From CAVSJO01 sp963728445 (lineage in GTDB: Bacteria > Gemmatimonadota > Gemmatimonadetes > Longimicrobiales > RSA9), in contig CAVSJO010000001.1 in assembly GCA_963728445.1 (NCBI GenBank), forward strand, positions 186,001-250,000: a stretch of 64,000 nt of DNA, written 5' to 3'. The translations under genes were made by a program, and so were the position numbers. Below the pieces are notes generated by a model that saw nothing but the letters and a program-made list of their open reading frames with translations, ran no database searches and had not been told where the DNA came from. This document shows, one piece after another, positions 41,789 through 49,925 of the stretch (position 1 is its first letter; the number at the start of each line of letters is the position of its first letter).

Positions 41789-43063
41789 ATGCAGCGCTAT
41801 CCATACGCCCTCACCCTTCTCGCGGCCGCACTCGTCGCCTGTGGCGGGGATTCTGCCGCCGCCCGGGCCTCCTCGGCCGGCGCCCCGGCCGCGGCCGAGA
41901 CATCTTCCGCGGAGCGTGCCCCCGCCGGCGTCGCCGACGCGTTCGGCAACGGGGACGCCACCCTGTCGGACTCGGTGATCGAGCGGGACCGACTGAGGGA
42001 GGACTGGCGGCGGTTCACACCGGAAGACTCCGCCCGCCAGGCAGCCGGAGCGGATTCCGCCTCGAGCGGCTCGGCGGCCGCCGTGAGCTCACCCGACTCC
42101 GAGTCCGTCGGGGACATCGGGCCCGCCTCGATGAAGCGGCCCGACGTGCACGTGCCGCTCTCCGGAGACGTCGCGGGCCCGTCGGTCGCAAAGGTGCAGA
42201 TCCTCCTGGACCGGGCGCTCTTCTCGCCGGGCATCATCGATGGTCGGTGGGGAAAGAACACGTCCAAGGCGGTGTACTGGCTGCAGCACCGGGAGGGGCT
42301 GGAGGCGACGGGGAAGGTCGACGCGGAGACGCTGCGCCGGCTCCGCAGTCTCGCCGGACGGAACGGTGAGTCCGTGACGTCCCATTCGCTCACGGCGGAC
42401 GAGGTGAGCGGTCCCTTCGTGGACATCCCCGACGACGTCTACGCGAAGGCGAAGCTGGACTGCCTGTGCTATCAGTCCCTCGGGGAGAAGCTCGCGGAAC
42501 GCTTCCACACCAGTCAGGACATGCTCGAGCGCCTGAACCCGGATGTGTCCCTCGGCTCCCTGTCCGCGGGCGACCGCATCCTCGTCCCCGAGGTGCGGGA
42601 CTCGACGGCGCACGCGCAGGGCGACGTCGCCCGGATCGTCATCTCGGACGGCGGACACTACGTCCACGCCGAGGACGCCGGCGGCAGGATCCTCTACCAC
42701 TTCCCGTCCACGCTCGGCGCCTCCTACGCCCCGTCGCCGAGTGGGAAGTTCTCGGTGGAGTCCATCAGCTGGGACCCGAAGTGGCACTATCAGCCGGACC
42801 TCCTGAGTCACGAGCCCGATACGCTGAAGGACGCCATGCTTCCGCCGGGCCCGAACAACGCCGTCGGGATCGTCTGGATGCAGCTCTCGAAGCCCCACTA
42901 CGGCATCCACGGCACCAGCGCCCCGGAGACGATCGGCTACGTCACGTCCCACGGCTGCGTCCGCCTCACGAACTGGGACGCACGCCTCCTCGCACACCGG
43001 GTGCATCCCGGCATTCCAGTCCGCTTCGTCGACGGAGACCGCCGGGTGGCGGACGGCGGCTAG
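41789..43063 (+). CDS. L,D-transpeptidase lipoprotein with peptidoglycan-binding domain
   Basis: A 424-residue lipoprotein (lipobox near LVACGGD), with an Ala/Ser/Glu-rich linker of about 100 residues that can span the periplasm. A PG_binding_1 domain follows (VAKVQILLDRALFSPGIIDGRWGKNTSKAVYWLQ), then a LysM-like stretch and a YkuD catalytic domain with HGTSAPETIGYVTSHGCVRLTN, which contains the catalytic Cys and His. It makes 3-3 cross-links or attaches proteins to peptidoglycan, with expected resistance to most beta-lactams. Monocistronic. Confidence 0.92.
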   Translation: MQRYPYALTLLAAALVACGGDSAAARASSAGAPAAAETSSAERAPAGVADAFGNGDATLSDSVIERDRLREDWRRFTPEDSARQAAGADSASSGSAAAVSSPDSESVGDIGPASMKRPDVHVPLSGDVAGPSVAKVQILLDRALFSPGIIDGRWGKNTSKAVYWLQHREGLEATGKVDAETLRRLRSLAGRNGESVTSHSLTADEVSGPFVDIPDDVYAKAKLDCLCYQSLGEKLAERFHTSQDMLERLNPDVSLGSLSAGDRILVPEVRDSTAHAQGDVARIVISDGGHYVHAEDAGGRILYHFPSTLGASYAPSPSGKFSVESISWDPKWHYQPDLLSHEPDTLKDAMLPPGPNNAVGIVWMQLSKPHYGIHGTSAPETIGYVTSHGCVRLTNWDARLLAHRVHPGIPVRFVDGDRRVADGG

Positions 43064-43065
43064 GC

Positions 43066-43190
43066 TGCGCTCGGGCCGTGCGCCGGGCGGAGCGGAGCGT
43101 GCGGCGGGCGGGCCGTGCGTGAGGCGGGCCGTGCGCCAGGCGGAGCGGGCGGAGCGTGCGGCGGGCGGAGCGTGCGGCGGGCGGAGCGTC
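43066..43190. repeat. G-rich degenerate tandem repeat after the transpeptidase gene
   Basis: The stretch is built from imperfect copies of a unit like GCGTGCGGCGGGCGGA (about 16 bases), almost free of A and T in places. The last two copies are identical. It lies in a 390-base gene-free gap between convergent genes and may fold into hairpins or G-quadruplex-like structures. Confidence 0.6.
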
Positions 43191-43347
43191 ACAAGTCGTG
43201 TGCGTCAGCGCTTCGATTGTCGCGTTGTGCCTGTCGGACGACGCGAATGCGTCGATCCTGCGCGGCCGCCGGGGACGGCTCGCCACGATTGCACCGGAGT
43301 CCGCCACAAACGTGGCATTCGATCAGGACGCCCACAGGATCGGTCAT
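43189..43347 (-). CDS. Possible small CxxC protein
   Basis: A 52-residue frame beginning MTDPVGVLIECHVCGGLRC. The Cys/His set CHVCGGLRC looks like part of a zinc-binding site, but the rest is Arg/Ala-rich and unremarkable. There is no strong ribosome site (GGCGGATGA only). It lies past the end of a leftward gene that itself encodes a multi-CxxC protein. It may be a real small gene or chance. Confidence 0.25.
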   Translation of the reverse strand: MTDPVGVLIECHVCGGLRCNRGEPSPAAAQDRRIRVVRQAQRDNRSADAHDL

Positions 43348-43353
43348 ATTCAT

Positions 43354-43446
43354 CCGCCGCCCCCGCCGCCCCCGCCGCTCCCGCCGCTCCCGCCGCTCCC
43401 GCCGCCCCCGCCGCTCCCGCCGCCCCCGCCGCCCCCGCCGCTCCCG
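43354..43446. repeat. CCG/CTC trinucleotide-rich microsatellite
   Basis: About 30 triplets of CCG mixed with CCC and CTC run without interruption between the small CxxC frame and the end of the multi-CxxC protein gene. On the other strand it would read as poly-Arg/Gly. Replication slippage would change its length. Confidence 0.7.
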
Positions 43447-43453
43447 CCCGGTG

Positions 43454-44548
43454 CTATGCCCCGGACGTCGCGTCGCCGGTGCCCGGCAGTAGTGCCCGAT
43501 GCGTTCCACCCAATGGCGCCGACGCCAGACCGACCCGCGTGAGGAATTCGTTGAGCTTCGGTATCGGCGTCAGCTCGCCGTCACTGATGGCCGCGATCTC
43601 CTCCTCCTCTCGCCAGCGCGCCTCCAGGGCTTCGAGCTCCAGCTCCAGCATGCGCCGTTCGGTGTCGTCGTTGACTGCGATCTCGAGGGCGAGGGAGAGC
43701 ATGGGGTTCTTGCGGCGGCTCGACTCCTTGAGCTGAAAGCCGTTGTGGGCGAGCTGGCGGGCAAGGGCGGTGGGCGAGCCGGCCTCCTCGATGTACGACG
43801 TCGCCTCCTTGACGTGCTTCTCCTTGCCCCCGGCGTAGTTGCGGTATGCCAGCACGCGCCGGAGGACGTGGTCGGCGGAGACGCCCGTGAAGTAGTAGCC
43901 GCCTTCCTCGCTGTGCCGGGATCCACACACCCGGCACTTCATGCGCAGCGCCATGTCGTCGTCAGGGCCGGTGACGACCTGGAGCTGCTTCGCCTCCCGG
44001 AAGCGCAGGCGGTCGAGCACGTCGCCGCACGCAGGACAGACGAGCGCCCCCTTCCATGCGGTCCGACCGTAGCGACGCCACCGGTCGATGTCGCTCAGGT
44101 AGTTGTGGCCGTACATGCCGCCGATCCCGGCGAACCCACCCGCGAATGCGAGAGCGCCCTGGGCCACGACCATGAGCCCGATCTGGACGTAGTGCAGCTT
44201 CTTCGAGCGGTCGCGCCTCCGCAGGATCTCGCGCCCGTAGCGCCACCACGCCTCCTCGCGGAGCTGTGCCTTCCCGACGCGCACGATCTCGAGGTCTTCC
44301 GCCCTGAGCAGCGCGATGTGCTCCGTCTGCGAGAGGAGCCGGGCCCGGTCCGTGGTCAGGCGGTCGAGCTCCTCGAGGGCCTCCCACCGCTCCTCGATGG
44401 GCGCGAGACTCCAACGCCCGCACATGCGGCAGGTGGCCCAGAGCCGCCCCCGCTGCGGGTCGTACGCGATGCGTCGCCCGACGGGGAAGTGCTCCAGCGA
44501 TTCGTTCGATTCGAAGGGATGGTGGCAGAAGACGCAGTGGTCGAACAT
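43454..44548 (-). CDS. Multi-CxxC (four zinc-knuckle) protein of unknown function
   Basis: A 364-residue protein with four paired cysteine motifs: CVFCHHPF, CRMCGRWS, CPACGDVL and CRVCGSRH, so two zinc ribbons are likely, each made of two knuckles. A hydrophobic stretch (YVQIGLMVVAQGALAFAGGFAGIGGM, about 145-170) sits between the pairs and may be a membrane or hydrophobic helix. The last 120 residues are helical and charged (LELELEALEARWREEEE). No enzyme motif is visible. The gene seems monocistronic. Confidence 0.7.
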   Translation of the reverse strand: MFDHCVFCHHPFESNESLEHFPVGRRIAYDPQRGRLWATCRMCGRWSLAPIEERWEALEELDRLTTDRARLLSQTEHIALLRAEDLEIVRVGKAQLREEAWWRYGREILRRRDRSKKLHYVQIGLMVVAQGALAFAGGFAGIGGMYGHNYLSDIDRWRRYGRTAWKGALVCPACGDVLDRLRFREAKQLQVVTGPDDDMALRMKCRVCGSRHSEEGGYYFTGVSADHVLRRVLAYRNYAGGKEKHVKEATSYIEEAGSPTALARQLAHNGFQLKESSRRKNPMLSLALEIAVNDDTERRMLELELEALEARWREEEEIAAISDGELTPIPKLNEFLTRVGLASAPLGGTHRALLPGTGDATSGA

Positions 44549-44625
44549 CCAGCCTCCGGTGGCGTGGGCATGCTCCCTACATACAATACGGATGCGCGGG
44601 ATGTTCAGATTCCGGGGAGCCGCCG

Positions 44626-45018
44626 ATGACGAGGGAGAAGGCCAGGGAGATCGAGCTGCGGTCCGGATGCTGGCGCGTCGCCAGCCGGATCGGGACGGCG
44701 GTACGCTTCGAAGCCGCGGACGGATCCGGCGGGTGGCTCGAGACGGGCGAGGTCTCGGGCGACGACGTCGCCCCGACCGACGCCGGCGAAATCCGGGAGC
44801 GTGCCCGGGACGCCGTCCGGCGCGGCTGGACGGACGCCCGGGGCGACTGGATCGCGGAGGTGGATCGCGTCGAGCTGAGCTGCGGCGGCTGTGATCCGGC
44901 GCGGTTCCTTCATGTCACCGCGCCCGACGGCAATCGCGAAACCTGGGAGCTGCGCCCCGGGGCGCGCCTCGGGGACCTCACCCCTTCGGAGCTTTCCGCT
45001 CTCGCTTCTCCGCCGTGA
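44626..45018 (+). CDS. Hypothetical protein
   Basis: A 130-residue soluble protein, start MTREKAREIELRSGCWRVASRI. Contains one CGGCDP motif and a Trp/Glu-rich C-terminal half (VTAPDGNRETWELRPG). The beta-rich pattern suggests a small single domain. The last 41 bases overlap, tail to tail, the end of the leftward symporter gene. Function unknown; the context does not help. Confidence 0.55.
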   Translation: MTREKAREIELRSGCWRVASRIGTAVRFEAADGSGGWLETGEVSGDDVAPTDAGEIRERARDAVRRGWTDARGDWIAEVDRVELSCGGCDPARFLHVTAPDGNRETWELRPGARLGDLTPSELSALASPP

Positions 45019-46735
45019 GGCGGCGGTGCACCTCGGCGTTCTCCAGCCACGGCTTGCGCTGGAAGTAGCTCTTCGACAGCTGCGCCACCACCGGAGAGAG
45101 CAGCAGCAGGGCGATCAGGTTCGGAAAGATGACGATCCCGAGGAAGACGTCGCCCAGGTCCCACGCCACCGTGAGCGGCAGGACCGCGCCCACGAAGTGC
45201 ATGATCACGTACACGATCTTGTACGGGAGCACGGCCTTCGACCCGAACAGGTAGTTCGCGCACCGGTCCCCGTAGTAGCTCCACGAGATGGCGGTCGAGA
45301 TGGCGAAGAGGATGACCGAGATGAGCACCACGTAGTCGCCCCACTTTCCGGGCAGACCTTTCTCGAACGCCAGCATCGTGAGCGGCGCGGCGCTCTCGAC
45401 GGCCATCCCGTACAGCGACGCGTACGTTTCTCCGCCCGGGCCTTCTGCCGTCCCGGCGTCCGGATGGATGACACCGTTGAACGGCTGCGTCTCCGCCGCG
45501 TCCGTGAAGAAGCGATCCACGGAGACCTCGTGCCAGGCCAGCTTCGGGGCGCCGTCGCCCTCGTAGACGGGCGTCCCGTCCTCGACCACGATCTCGTCCG
45601 GCGGCTCGGTGGCCGCGGGGCGGCCCGTCGCGTTCGGGGCGACGTAGCTGAGATCGCCACCGCCGAGCGTGATCTCCGTCGGCACGCGCTCCGTGTAGAC
45701 GCCCGTGATGATGATCGTCAGCGCGGTGAGCGTGCAGATCACGATCGTGTCGATGAACGGCTCGAGCAGTGCGACGACGCCCTCGGAGACCGGCTCGTCC
45801 GTCTTCGCCGCGGCGTGGGCGATGGGTGCCGAGCCCTGCCCGGCCTCGTTCGAGAACAGCCCCCGCTTCACGCCCCACATCATCGTCACCAGCACGGCGC
45901 CCACGCCCGTGCCCGCCACGCCCGCCGTCGGGTTGAAAGCGTCGTGGAAGATCATGGCGAAGCTCGGCCCGATCTGGCCGATGTTCATCAGGATCACGTA
46001 CAGGCAGCCCATCACGTAGATGGCGGCCATGGCCGGCGCCAGGATCGACGTGACCCGGCCGATCCGGCTGATGCCGCCGAGGATCACCGCGCCCACGATG
46101 GAAGCCGTGATCAGGCCCGTGATCCACGGCGCCACGCCCCACGTCGTCTGCACCGAGTCGGCGACCGTGTTGGCCTGGATCCCGTTTCCCGTCAGGAAGG
46201 CCGTCGTGCCAAGCATCACGGCGAAAAAGACCGCCATCCACTTCCAGTTCGGACCGAGACCCCGCTCGATGTAGTACATGGGCCCGCCGGAGACGGAGCC
46301 CTCCCAGCGGTTCGGGTCCAGGTCGACCTTCTCGACTTGGCGGTAGTATTGCGCCAGCGTGACCTCGGTGAACTTCACGGCCATTCCCAGGAACGCCGTG
46401 GTCCACATCCAGAACAGCGCGCCCGGCCCGCCCCAGTGGATCGCGATGGCCACGCCCGCGATGTTGCCGATCCCGACCGTCGCCGACAGCGCCGTCGTCA
46501 GCGCCTGGAAGTGGGAGACGTCGCCCGGCTCGTCGGGGTCGTCGTACTTTCCGCTCGTCACGCCGAAGCCGTGCGGCAGCCGTCGGATCTGGACGAACCC
46601 CAGGCGCAACGTGAGGAAGATTCCCGTGCCCAGAAGGGCCATGACAACGAATGGGATCTTCTCGTCGCCGGCCTGGATGCCCGAGCTCCAGACCAGGTTG
46701 TTCAGCCAGTCCACGACGTTCTGAAACGATTCCAT
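44978..46735 (-). CDS. Sodium:alanine symporter (AGCS family) with a large insertion
   Basis: A 585-residue symporter; most AGCS proteins have 450-500. Family signatures are present: GTGIFLTLRLGFVQIRRLPHGF, VGIGNIAGVAIAIHWGGPGALFWMW, GGPMYYIERGLGP and LFSNEAGQGSAPIAHAAAKTD. Extra length is a hydrophilic segment of about 85-100 residues after the helix ending IIITGVYTERVP, ahead of the helix near LTMLAFEKGLPGKWG. Judged by topology, this segment is on the outer face. The ATG used gives MESFQNVVDWLNN, the usual N-terminus. It imports alanine or glycine with sodium. Confidence 0.93.
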   Translation of the reverse strand: MESFQNVVDWLNNLVWSSGIQAGDEKIPFVVMALLGTGIFLTLRLGFVQIRRLPHGFGVTSGKYDDPDEPGDVSHFQALTTALSATVGIGNIAGVAIAIHWGGPGALFWMWTTAFLGMAVKFTEVTLAQYYRQVEKVDLDPNRWEGSVSGGPMYYIERGLGPNWKWMAVFFAVMLGTTAFLTGNGIQANTVADSVQTTWGVAPWITGLITASIVGAVILGGISRIGRVTSILAPAMAAIYVMGCLYVILMNIGQIGPSFAMIFHDAFNPTAGVAGTGVGAVLVTMMWGVKRGLFSNEAGQGSAPIAHAAAKTDEPVSEGVVALLEPFIDTIVICTLTALTIIITGVYTERVPTEITLGGGDLSYVAPNATGRPAATEPPDEIVVEDGTPVYEGDGAPKLAWHEVSVDRFFTDAAETQPFNGVIHPDAGTAEGPGGETYASLYGMAVESAAPLTMLAFEKGLPGKWGDYVVLISVILFAISTAISWSYYGDRCANYLFGSKAVLPYKIVYVIMHFVGAVLPLTVAWDLGDVFLGIVIFPNLIALLLLSPVVAQLSKSYFQRKPWLENAEVHRRLTAEKRERKAPKG

Positions 46736-46934
46736 GCAGCCCCCTGTGGCGAGTCGAGAGGCGGTAGAATGGCCCGGCCCCGGTCGGGGGGCAACCCGCA
46801 TCGCCCGATGGCTGCGCCACTTCGCCCTGTCCGGACGGCCGTCGCGAGCCACCCCATGCGCCCCCGCGTGCTTGAATCCGCGCCGGCATGACACCACATT
46901 CCGGCCTTCCGAGGACCCCCTCCGAAAGGCCGAC

Positions 46935-47408
46935 ATGGCGCGCACGCGACGCTGTTGGCTCGTGAAGAGCGAGCCGGGGACCTACTCGATCGACGACCTG
47001 CGACGGGATGGTGCGACGTTCTGGAGCGGAATTCGGAACTATCAGGCGCGCAACTTCCTGCGCGACGACGTGCGTCGCGGGGACGAAGTGCTCTTCTATC
47101 ACAGCAGCGCGAGCCCGCCGGGCGTGGCGGGCCTGGCCCGCGTGGCCAGCGACGCCCGCCCCGATGAGACGGCCCTCGATCCCGACAGCGCGGGCTACGA
47201 TCCGAAGGCGAGCGCCGACGAGCCCCGCTGGTACGGCGTCGACATCGCCTTCGTCGAGCGGTTCGGGGAGATCGTCCCCCTCGCCCGTCTCCGCCGGACG
47301 CCCGGGCTCGAAGACATGCTCGTGGCCCGGAACAGCCGGCTCTCGGTGCAGCCGGTCACGCCTGCGGAATTCGAGATCGTTCGGGCCCTGGGGCGCGAGG
47401 GGAAATAG
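46935..47408 (+). CDS. EVE-domain protein
   Basis: A 157-residue protein starting RRCWLVKSEPGTYSIDDLRRDGATFWSGIRNYQARNFLRD, an N-terminus diagnostic for EVE (PF01878, thymocyte nuclear protein 1-like) domains. The domain binds modified nucleotides in DNA or RNA (related to YTH and PUA). It is the whole protein here, with no fused nuclease or methyltransferase. The conserved WYGVDIAFVERF strand follows. No restriction genes are nearby, so the role (RNA modification or nucleotide sensing) is open. Confidence 0.92.
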   Translation: MARTRRCWLVKSEPGTYSIDDLRRDGATFWSGIRNYQARNFLRDDVRRGDEVLFYHSSASPPGVAGLARVASDARPDETALDPDSAGYDPKASADEPRWYGVDIAFVERFGEIVPLARLRRTPGLEDMLVARNSRLSVQPVTPAEFEIVRALGREGK

Positions 47409-47495
47409 CCCGACGGGGTGCCGGGCGACGTCGCCCTCGATGTGGCAGGGTGGGATCCGCGGCCCCGGCGCCCGCGCGCGCCGGGGCGCACCGCG

Positions 47496-47876
47496 TCAGC
47501 GCAGGATGCGCCCGACGAGGTAGCCCGTGACGGCGGCGATGGCGAGGGAGCGGATCGGCTTCGATCGAACGGTGTCCTCGAGGTCGTCACGCATGCGGGT
47601 CAGCTCGGTGGCGCGGACGTACTCCGCGGCGTCTTCCAGGCCGTCGCCCAGCCGGTCGGCCGCCGGGGCGACCCGTCGAACCGTTCCGCCCTGGGTCTCC
47701 GCCTTTCTTGCTGCCCGATGCAGCGCATCGCCCGCCTGCTCCAGTCCATCGCCAGCCCGGTCCCGCACCGCACGGGTGCGGTCCCCGTCCGAGCGGGCGT
47801 CCGCGTCCAGGTCCATCTCGATGCGCCCGTGGCTCGTGGCGCGCCCGTGAGGCCCGCTCGGTTCCGCCATGGTCAT
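47496..47876 (-). CDS. YqjD/ElaB-like (DUF883-type) membrane-anchored protein
   Basis: A 126-residue protein: charged helical N-terminal part (DRTRAVRDRAGDGLEQAGDALHRAARKAET...DDLEDTVRSKP) and a C-terminal membrane anchor with glycines (SLAIAAVTGYLVGRILR). The layout matches YqjD/ElaB, tail-anchored proteins that bind ribosomes in stationary phase. It is the second gene after a YqjE-like holin-family gene, as in the E. coli yqjDEK cluster but with the order reversed. AAAGGA precedes the ATG. Confidence 0.7.
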   Translation of the reverse strand: MTMAEPSGPHGRATSHGRIEMDLDADARSDGDRTRAVRDRAGDGLEQAGDALHRAARKAETQGGTVRRVAPAADRLGDGLEDAAEYVRATELTRMRDDLEDTVRSKPIRSLAIAAVTGYLVGRILR

Positions 47877-47899
47877 CCGTCCTTTCGGGGGGTGCGGGC

Positions 47900-48361
47900 T
47901 CAGCCCGTGATTCGCTGCTTCAGCGCCTTCACTTCCCGCTTTGCAAAGCGGGCGTCCTCCTTGAGCGTCTCGGCCGTTGCCTTGGGCTTCACGCTGCGGG
48001 ACTTCATGCCCTCCAGCGCGGACCCGGTCAGCAGGCCGCCCGTCAGGAGCAGGAGCCCGGCCGTGATGGCCGCTCCGCCCCAGTACGAGCCGCCGAGCAG
48101 GACGCCGATTCCGAGGATCAGCGCGACCACAGCGGCGAGACCGCCCAGGATCACCATCCCGAGGGCGGCGACGATCTTCACCGAGTCCGTCGCCATGCCC
48201 ACGGCGGTCTCCTTCAGCTCCAGCTTCGCCAGCTCGATCTCGTGCCGGACGAGCTCGCCCGTGTCGCTCGCCAGCTCCTTGAACAGCGCGGCGAGGCTGC
48301 GCTCGTCGTCGCTCGTCGTCGCGGGCAGGAGATGATCGCCGGGTATCGGCCTGGTTGCCAT
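47900..48361 (-). CDS. YqjE-like phage_holin_3_6 family membrane protein
   Basis: A 153-residue protein. The N-terminal amphipathic stretch (LAALFKELASDTGELVRHEIELAKLELKETAVG) leads to two close membrane helices (VKIVAALGMVILGGLAAVVALILGIGVLLGG and AAITAGLLLLTGGLL), the pattern of PF07332. Despite the name these are not lysis holins in most bacteria. The start MATRPIPG fits GAGGAG upstream. It overlaps nothing but is 23 bases from the YqjD-like gene, so they share an operon. Confidence 0.85.
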   Translation of the reverse strand: MATRPIPGDHLLPATTSDDERSLAALFKELASDTGELVRHEIELAKLELKETAVGMATDSVKIVAALGMVILGGLAAVVALILGIGVLLGGSYWGGAAITAGLLLLTGGLLTGSALEGMKSRSVKPKATAETLKEDARFAKREVKALKQRITG

Positions 48362-48384
48362 GGCTTCGGCTCCTCGGGATGGGA

Positions 48385-48401
48385 GCGGCGCGAGGCGCCG
48401 C
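48385..48401 (-). promoter_or_regulatory. Hairpin in the leader of the YqjE-like operon
   Basis: GCGGCGC-GAG-GCGCCGC is a perfect seven-pair stem with a three-base loop, 24 bases ahead of the ATG and just upstream of the ribosome site (GAGGAG). It could modulate mRNA stability or translation. Confidence 0.4.
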
Positions 48402-48535
48402 CTGGACACGTCCACGGGTCGCAATGCTTATGCCATGCGCGGCCCGGTGCAAGATCCCCGTTCTCAGCACCTCCGGGCGCCTTGCCGGCCGACCGGAATG
48501 TCGCCGCGCGTAGGCCGCGACGCTAGCTTGTGGCC

Positions 48536-49834
48536 ATGGCTCGCTGGCTTCGCAACGTGCTGCTGGGCGTCGCGCTCCTCGTTCTGGGCGTCTTCGCCTT
48601 CCTGGGGCTCCTCTTCCTCACGCGCGGCACGCCCCTCAGCTACGTCGCCGGCGTGGGCGCCTCCGCCGAGCCGCCCGCCGTCGGAACCCCGGCGTTCGCC
48701 TCCACCGTGTCTCTCCTGACCGGCGCCCCCCTCGGCCCCGCCGCGTCCGTCGCCATCACCGCCGACGGGGATGAAACGTTCCCGCTCCTGTGGCGGGACC
48801 TGCGGTCGGCGCGACGGAGCGTCACCGCGGAGATCTACTTCGCCGAGCCCGGTGTCGTCGCCGATTCCCTCGCCGCCGTGCTCGCGGGACGGGCACGGGC
48901 CGGGGTCCGCGTGCTCCTTCTGTACGACGCCTTCGGCACCACCCTCGGCAGCGACTACTTCGAAGCCCTGCGCCGCGCGGGCGTCCGGGTGGCGGAGTTC
49001 CGGCCGGTCCGTTGGTTCTCCCTGCACAAGGCCCAGCAGCGGGCACACGTCCGGGCGTTCGTCGTCGACGGCCGCGTGGGCTGGACGGGAGGCGTCGGCA
49101 TCGCGGATGCATGGCTGGGCACCGGCCGTAGCGCCGGCTCGTGGCGCGACACGAACGCCCGCTTCACCGGCTGGCCCGTGTCCCAGCTCCAGGCAGCGTT
49201 CGTCGTGAACTGGGTCGAGGCAACGGGCGAGCTACTGACCGGCGACATCTTCTTTCCCCGGGCGCCGGCGCCGGCCGGCGACTCGATCCTCGCCGCCGTC
49301 GTACACTCGGCTCCCGGCCTGGGCAGCACCGTGGCCGAGCGGCTGCTGGCCCTCTCCATCGCCGGAGCGCGCCGCTCCCTCTACGTGACGAACGCGTACT
49401 TCATCCCGGACGACGACTTCCGCCGACTCCTGATCGACGCCGCCTCCCGGGGCGTCGACGTCCGCGTCCTGGTGCCGGGCGAACACACGGACGTTCCTCT
49501 CACCCGCCTGGCGGGTTCCCGGAACTACGAAGAGCTCGTCCGCGGCGGTGTCCGCATCTACGAGTACCGGCCCGCCATGATCCACGCGAAGACGCTCGTC
49601 GTCGACGGCCTGTGGAGCCTGGTCGGCAGCATCAACTTCGACAACCGGAGCATCGCCCTCAACAACGAGGCGACCCTCGCCGTCCAGGACCCCGCCACCG
49701 GCGCTACCCTCGATTCGCTCTTCTTCCGCGACCTCCGATACGCCCGCGAGATCCGCCTGCCCGAGCTGCAGCACCCCTCCCTCTGGCAGCGCATCCAGCA
49801 GTCCGCCGCCGCCCTCCTGGGCCGTCTACTCTGA
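48536..49834 (+). CDS. Phospholipase D/cardiolipin synthase-like protein
   Basis: A 432-residue membrane-anchored protein (helix about 7-28) with two HKD phosphatidyltransferase motifs. The second is canonical, HAKTLVVD with His350, Lys352 and Asp357, followed by GSINFDNRS. The first reads HVRAFVVD: Arg173 replaces the Lys, while His171 and Asp178 remain. The pair of motifs forms one active site in this superfamily. The family includes cardiolipin synthases, which transfer phosphatidyl groups between phosphatidylglycerols. The substituted motif may be still active, but this needs a biochemical test. Confidence 0.87.
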   Translation: MARWLRNVLLGVALLVLGVFAFLGLLFLTRGTPLSYVAGVGASAEPPAVGTPAFASTVSLLTGAPLGPAASVAITADGDETFPLLWRDLRSARRSVTAEIYFAEPGVVADSLAAVLAGRARAGVRVLLLYDAFGTTLGSDYFEALRRAGVRVAEFRPVRWFSLHKAQQRAHVRAFVVDGRVGWTGGVGIADAWLGTGRSAGSWRDTNARFTGWPVSQLQAAFVVNWVEATGELLTGDIFFPRAPAPAGDSILAAVVHSAPGLGSTVAERLLALSIAGARRSLYVTNAYFIPDDDFRRLLIDAASRGVDVRVLVPGEHTDVPLTRLAGSRNYEELVRGGVRIYEYRPAMIHAKTLVVDGLWSLVGSINFDNRSIALNNEATLAVQDPATGATLDSLFFRDLRYAREIRLPELQHPSLWQRIQQSAAALLGRLL

Positions 49835-49840
49835 AGCAGA

Positions 49841-49868
49841 AGGGCGCCGCCCCTCCGGACGACGCCCT
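49841..49868. terminator. Weak hairpin after the phospholipase gene
   Basis: AGGGCG and CGCCCT form a six-pair stem around a GC-rich 16-base loop just past the stop, between two convergent genes. No U-tract follows, so this is a modest terminator candidate. Confidence 0.3.
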
Positions 49869-49882
49869 CCTTCCGCTCCCCG

Positions 49883-49924
49883 CCTCAGCCTCAGCCTAAG
49901 CCTCAGCCTCAGCCTCAGCCTCAG
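49883..49924. repeat. CCTCAG hexanucleotide repeat
   Basis: Seven head-to-tail CCTCAG units (the third reads CCTAAG) end two bases before the stop codon of the leftward peptidase/barrel gene. Hexamer slippage would not change a coding frame, but it could change the 3' end of that gene's transcript. Confidence 0.85.
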
Positions 49925-49925
49925 C

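Noticed and set aside
47900..48361. Prophage holin and lysis cassette
   Set aside because: PF07332 proteins are common chromosomal YqjE-like proteins. No endolysin, integrase or phage structural genes are nearby; the lytic transglycosylase at 8 kb has a LysM cell-wall domain and lies far away.
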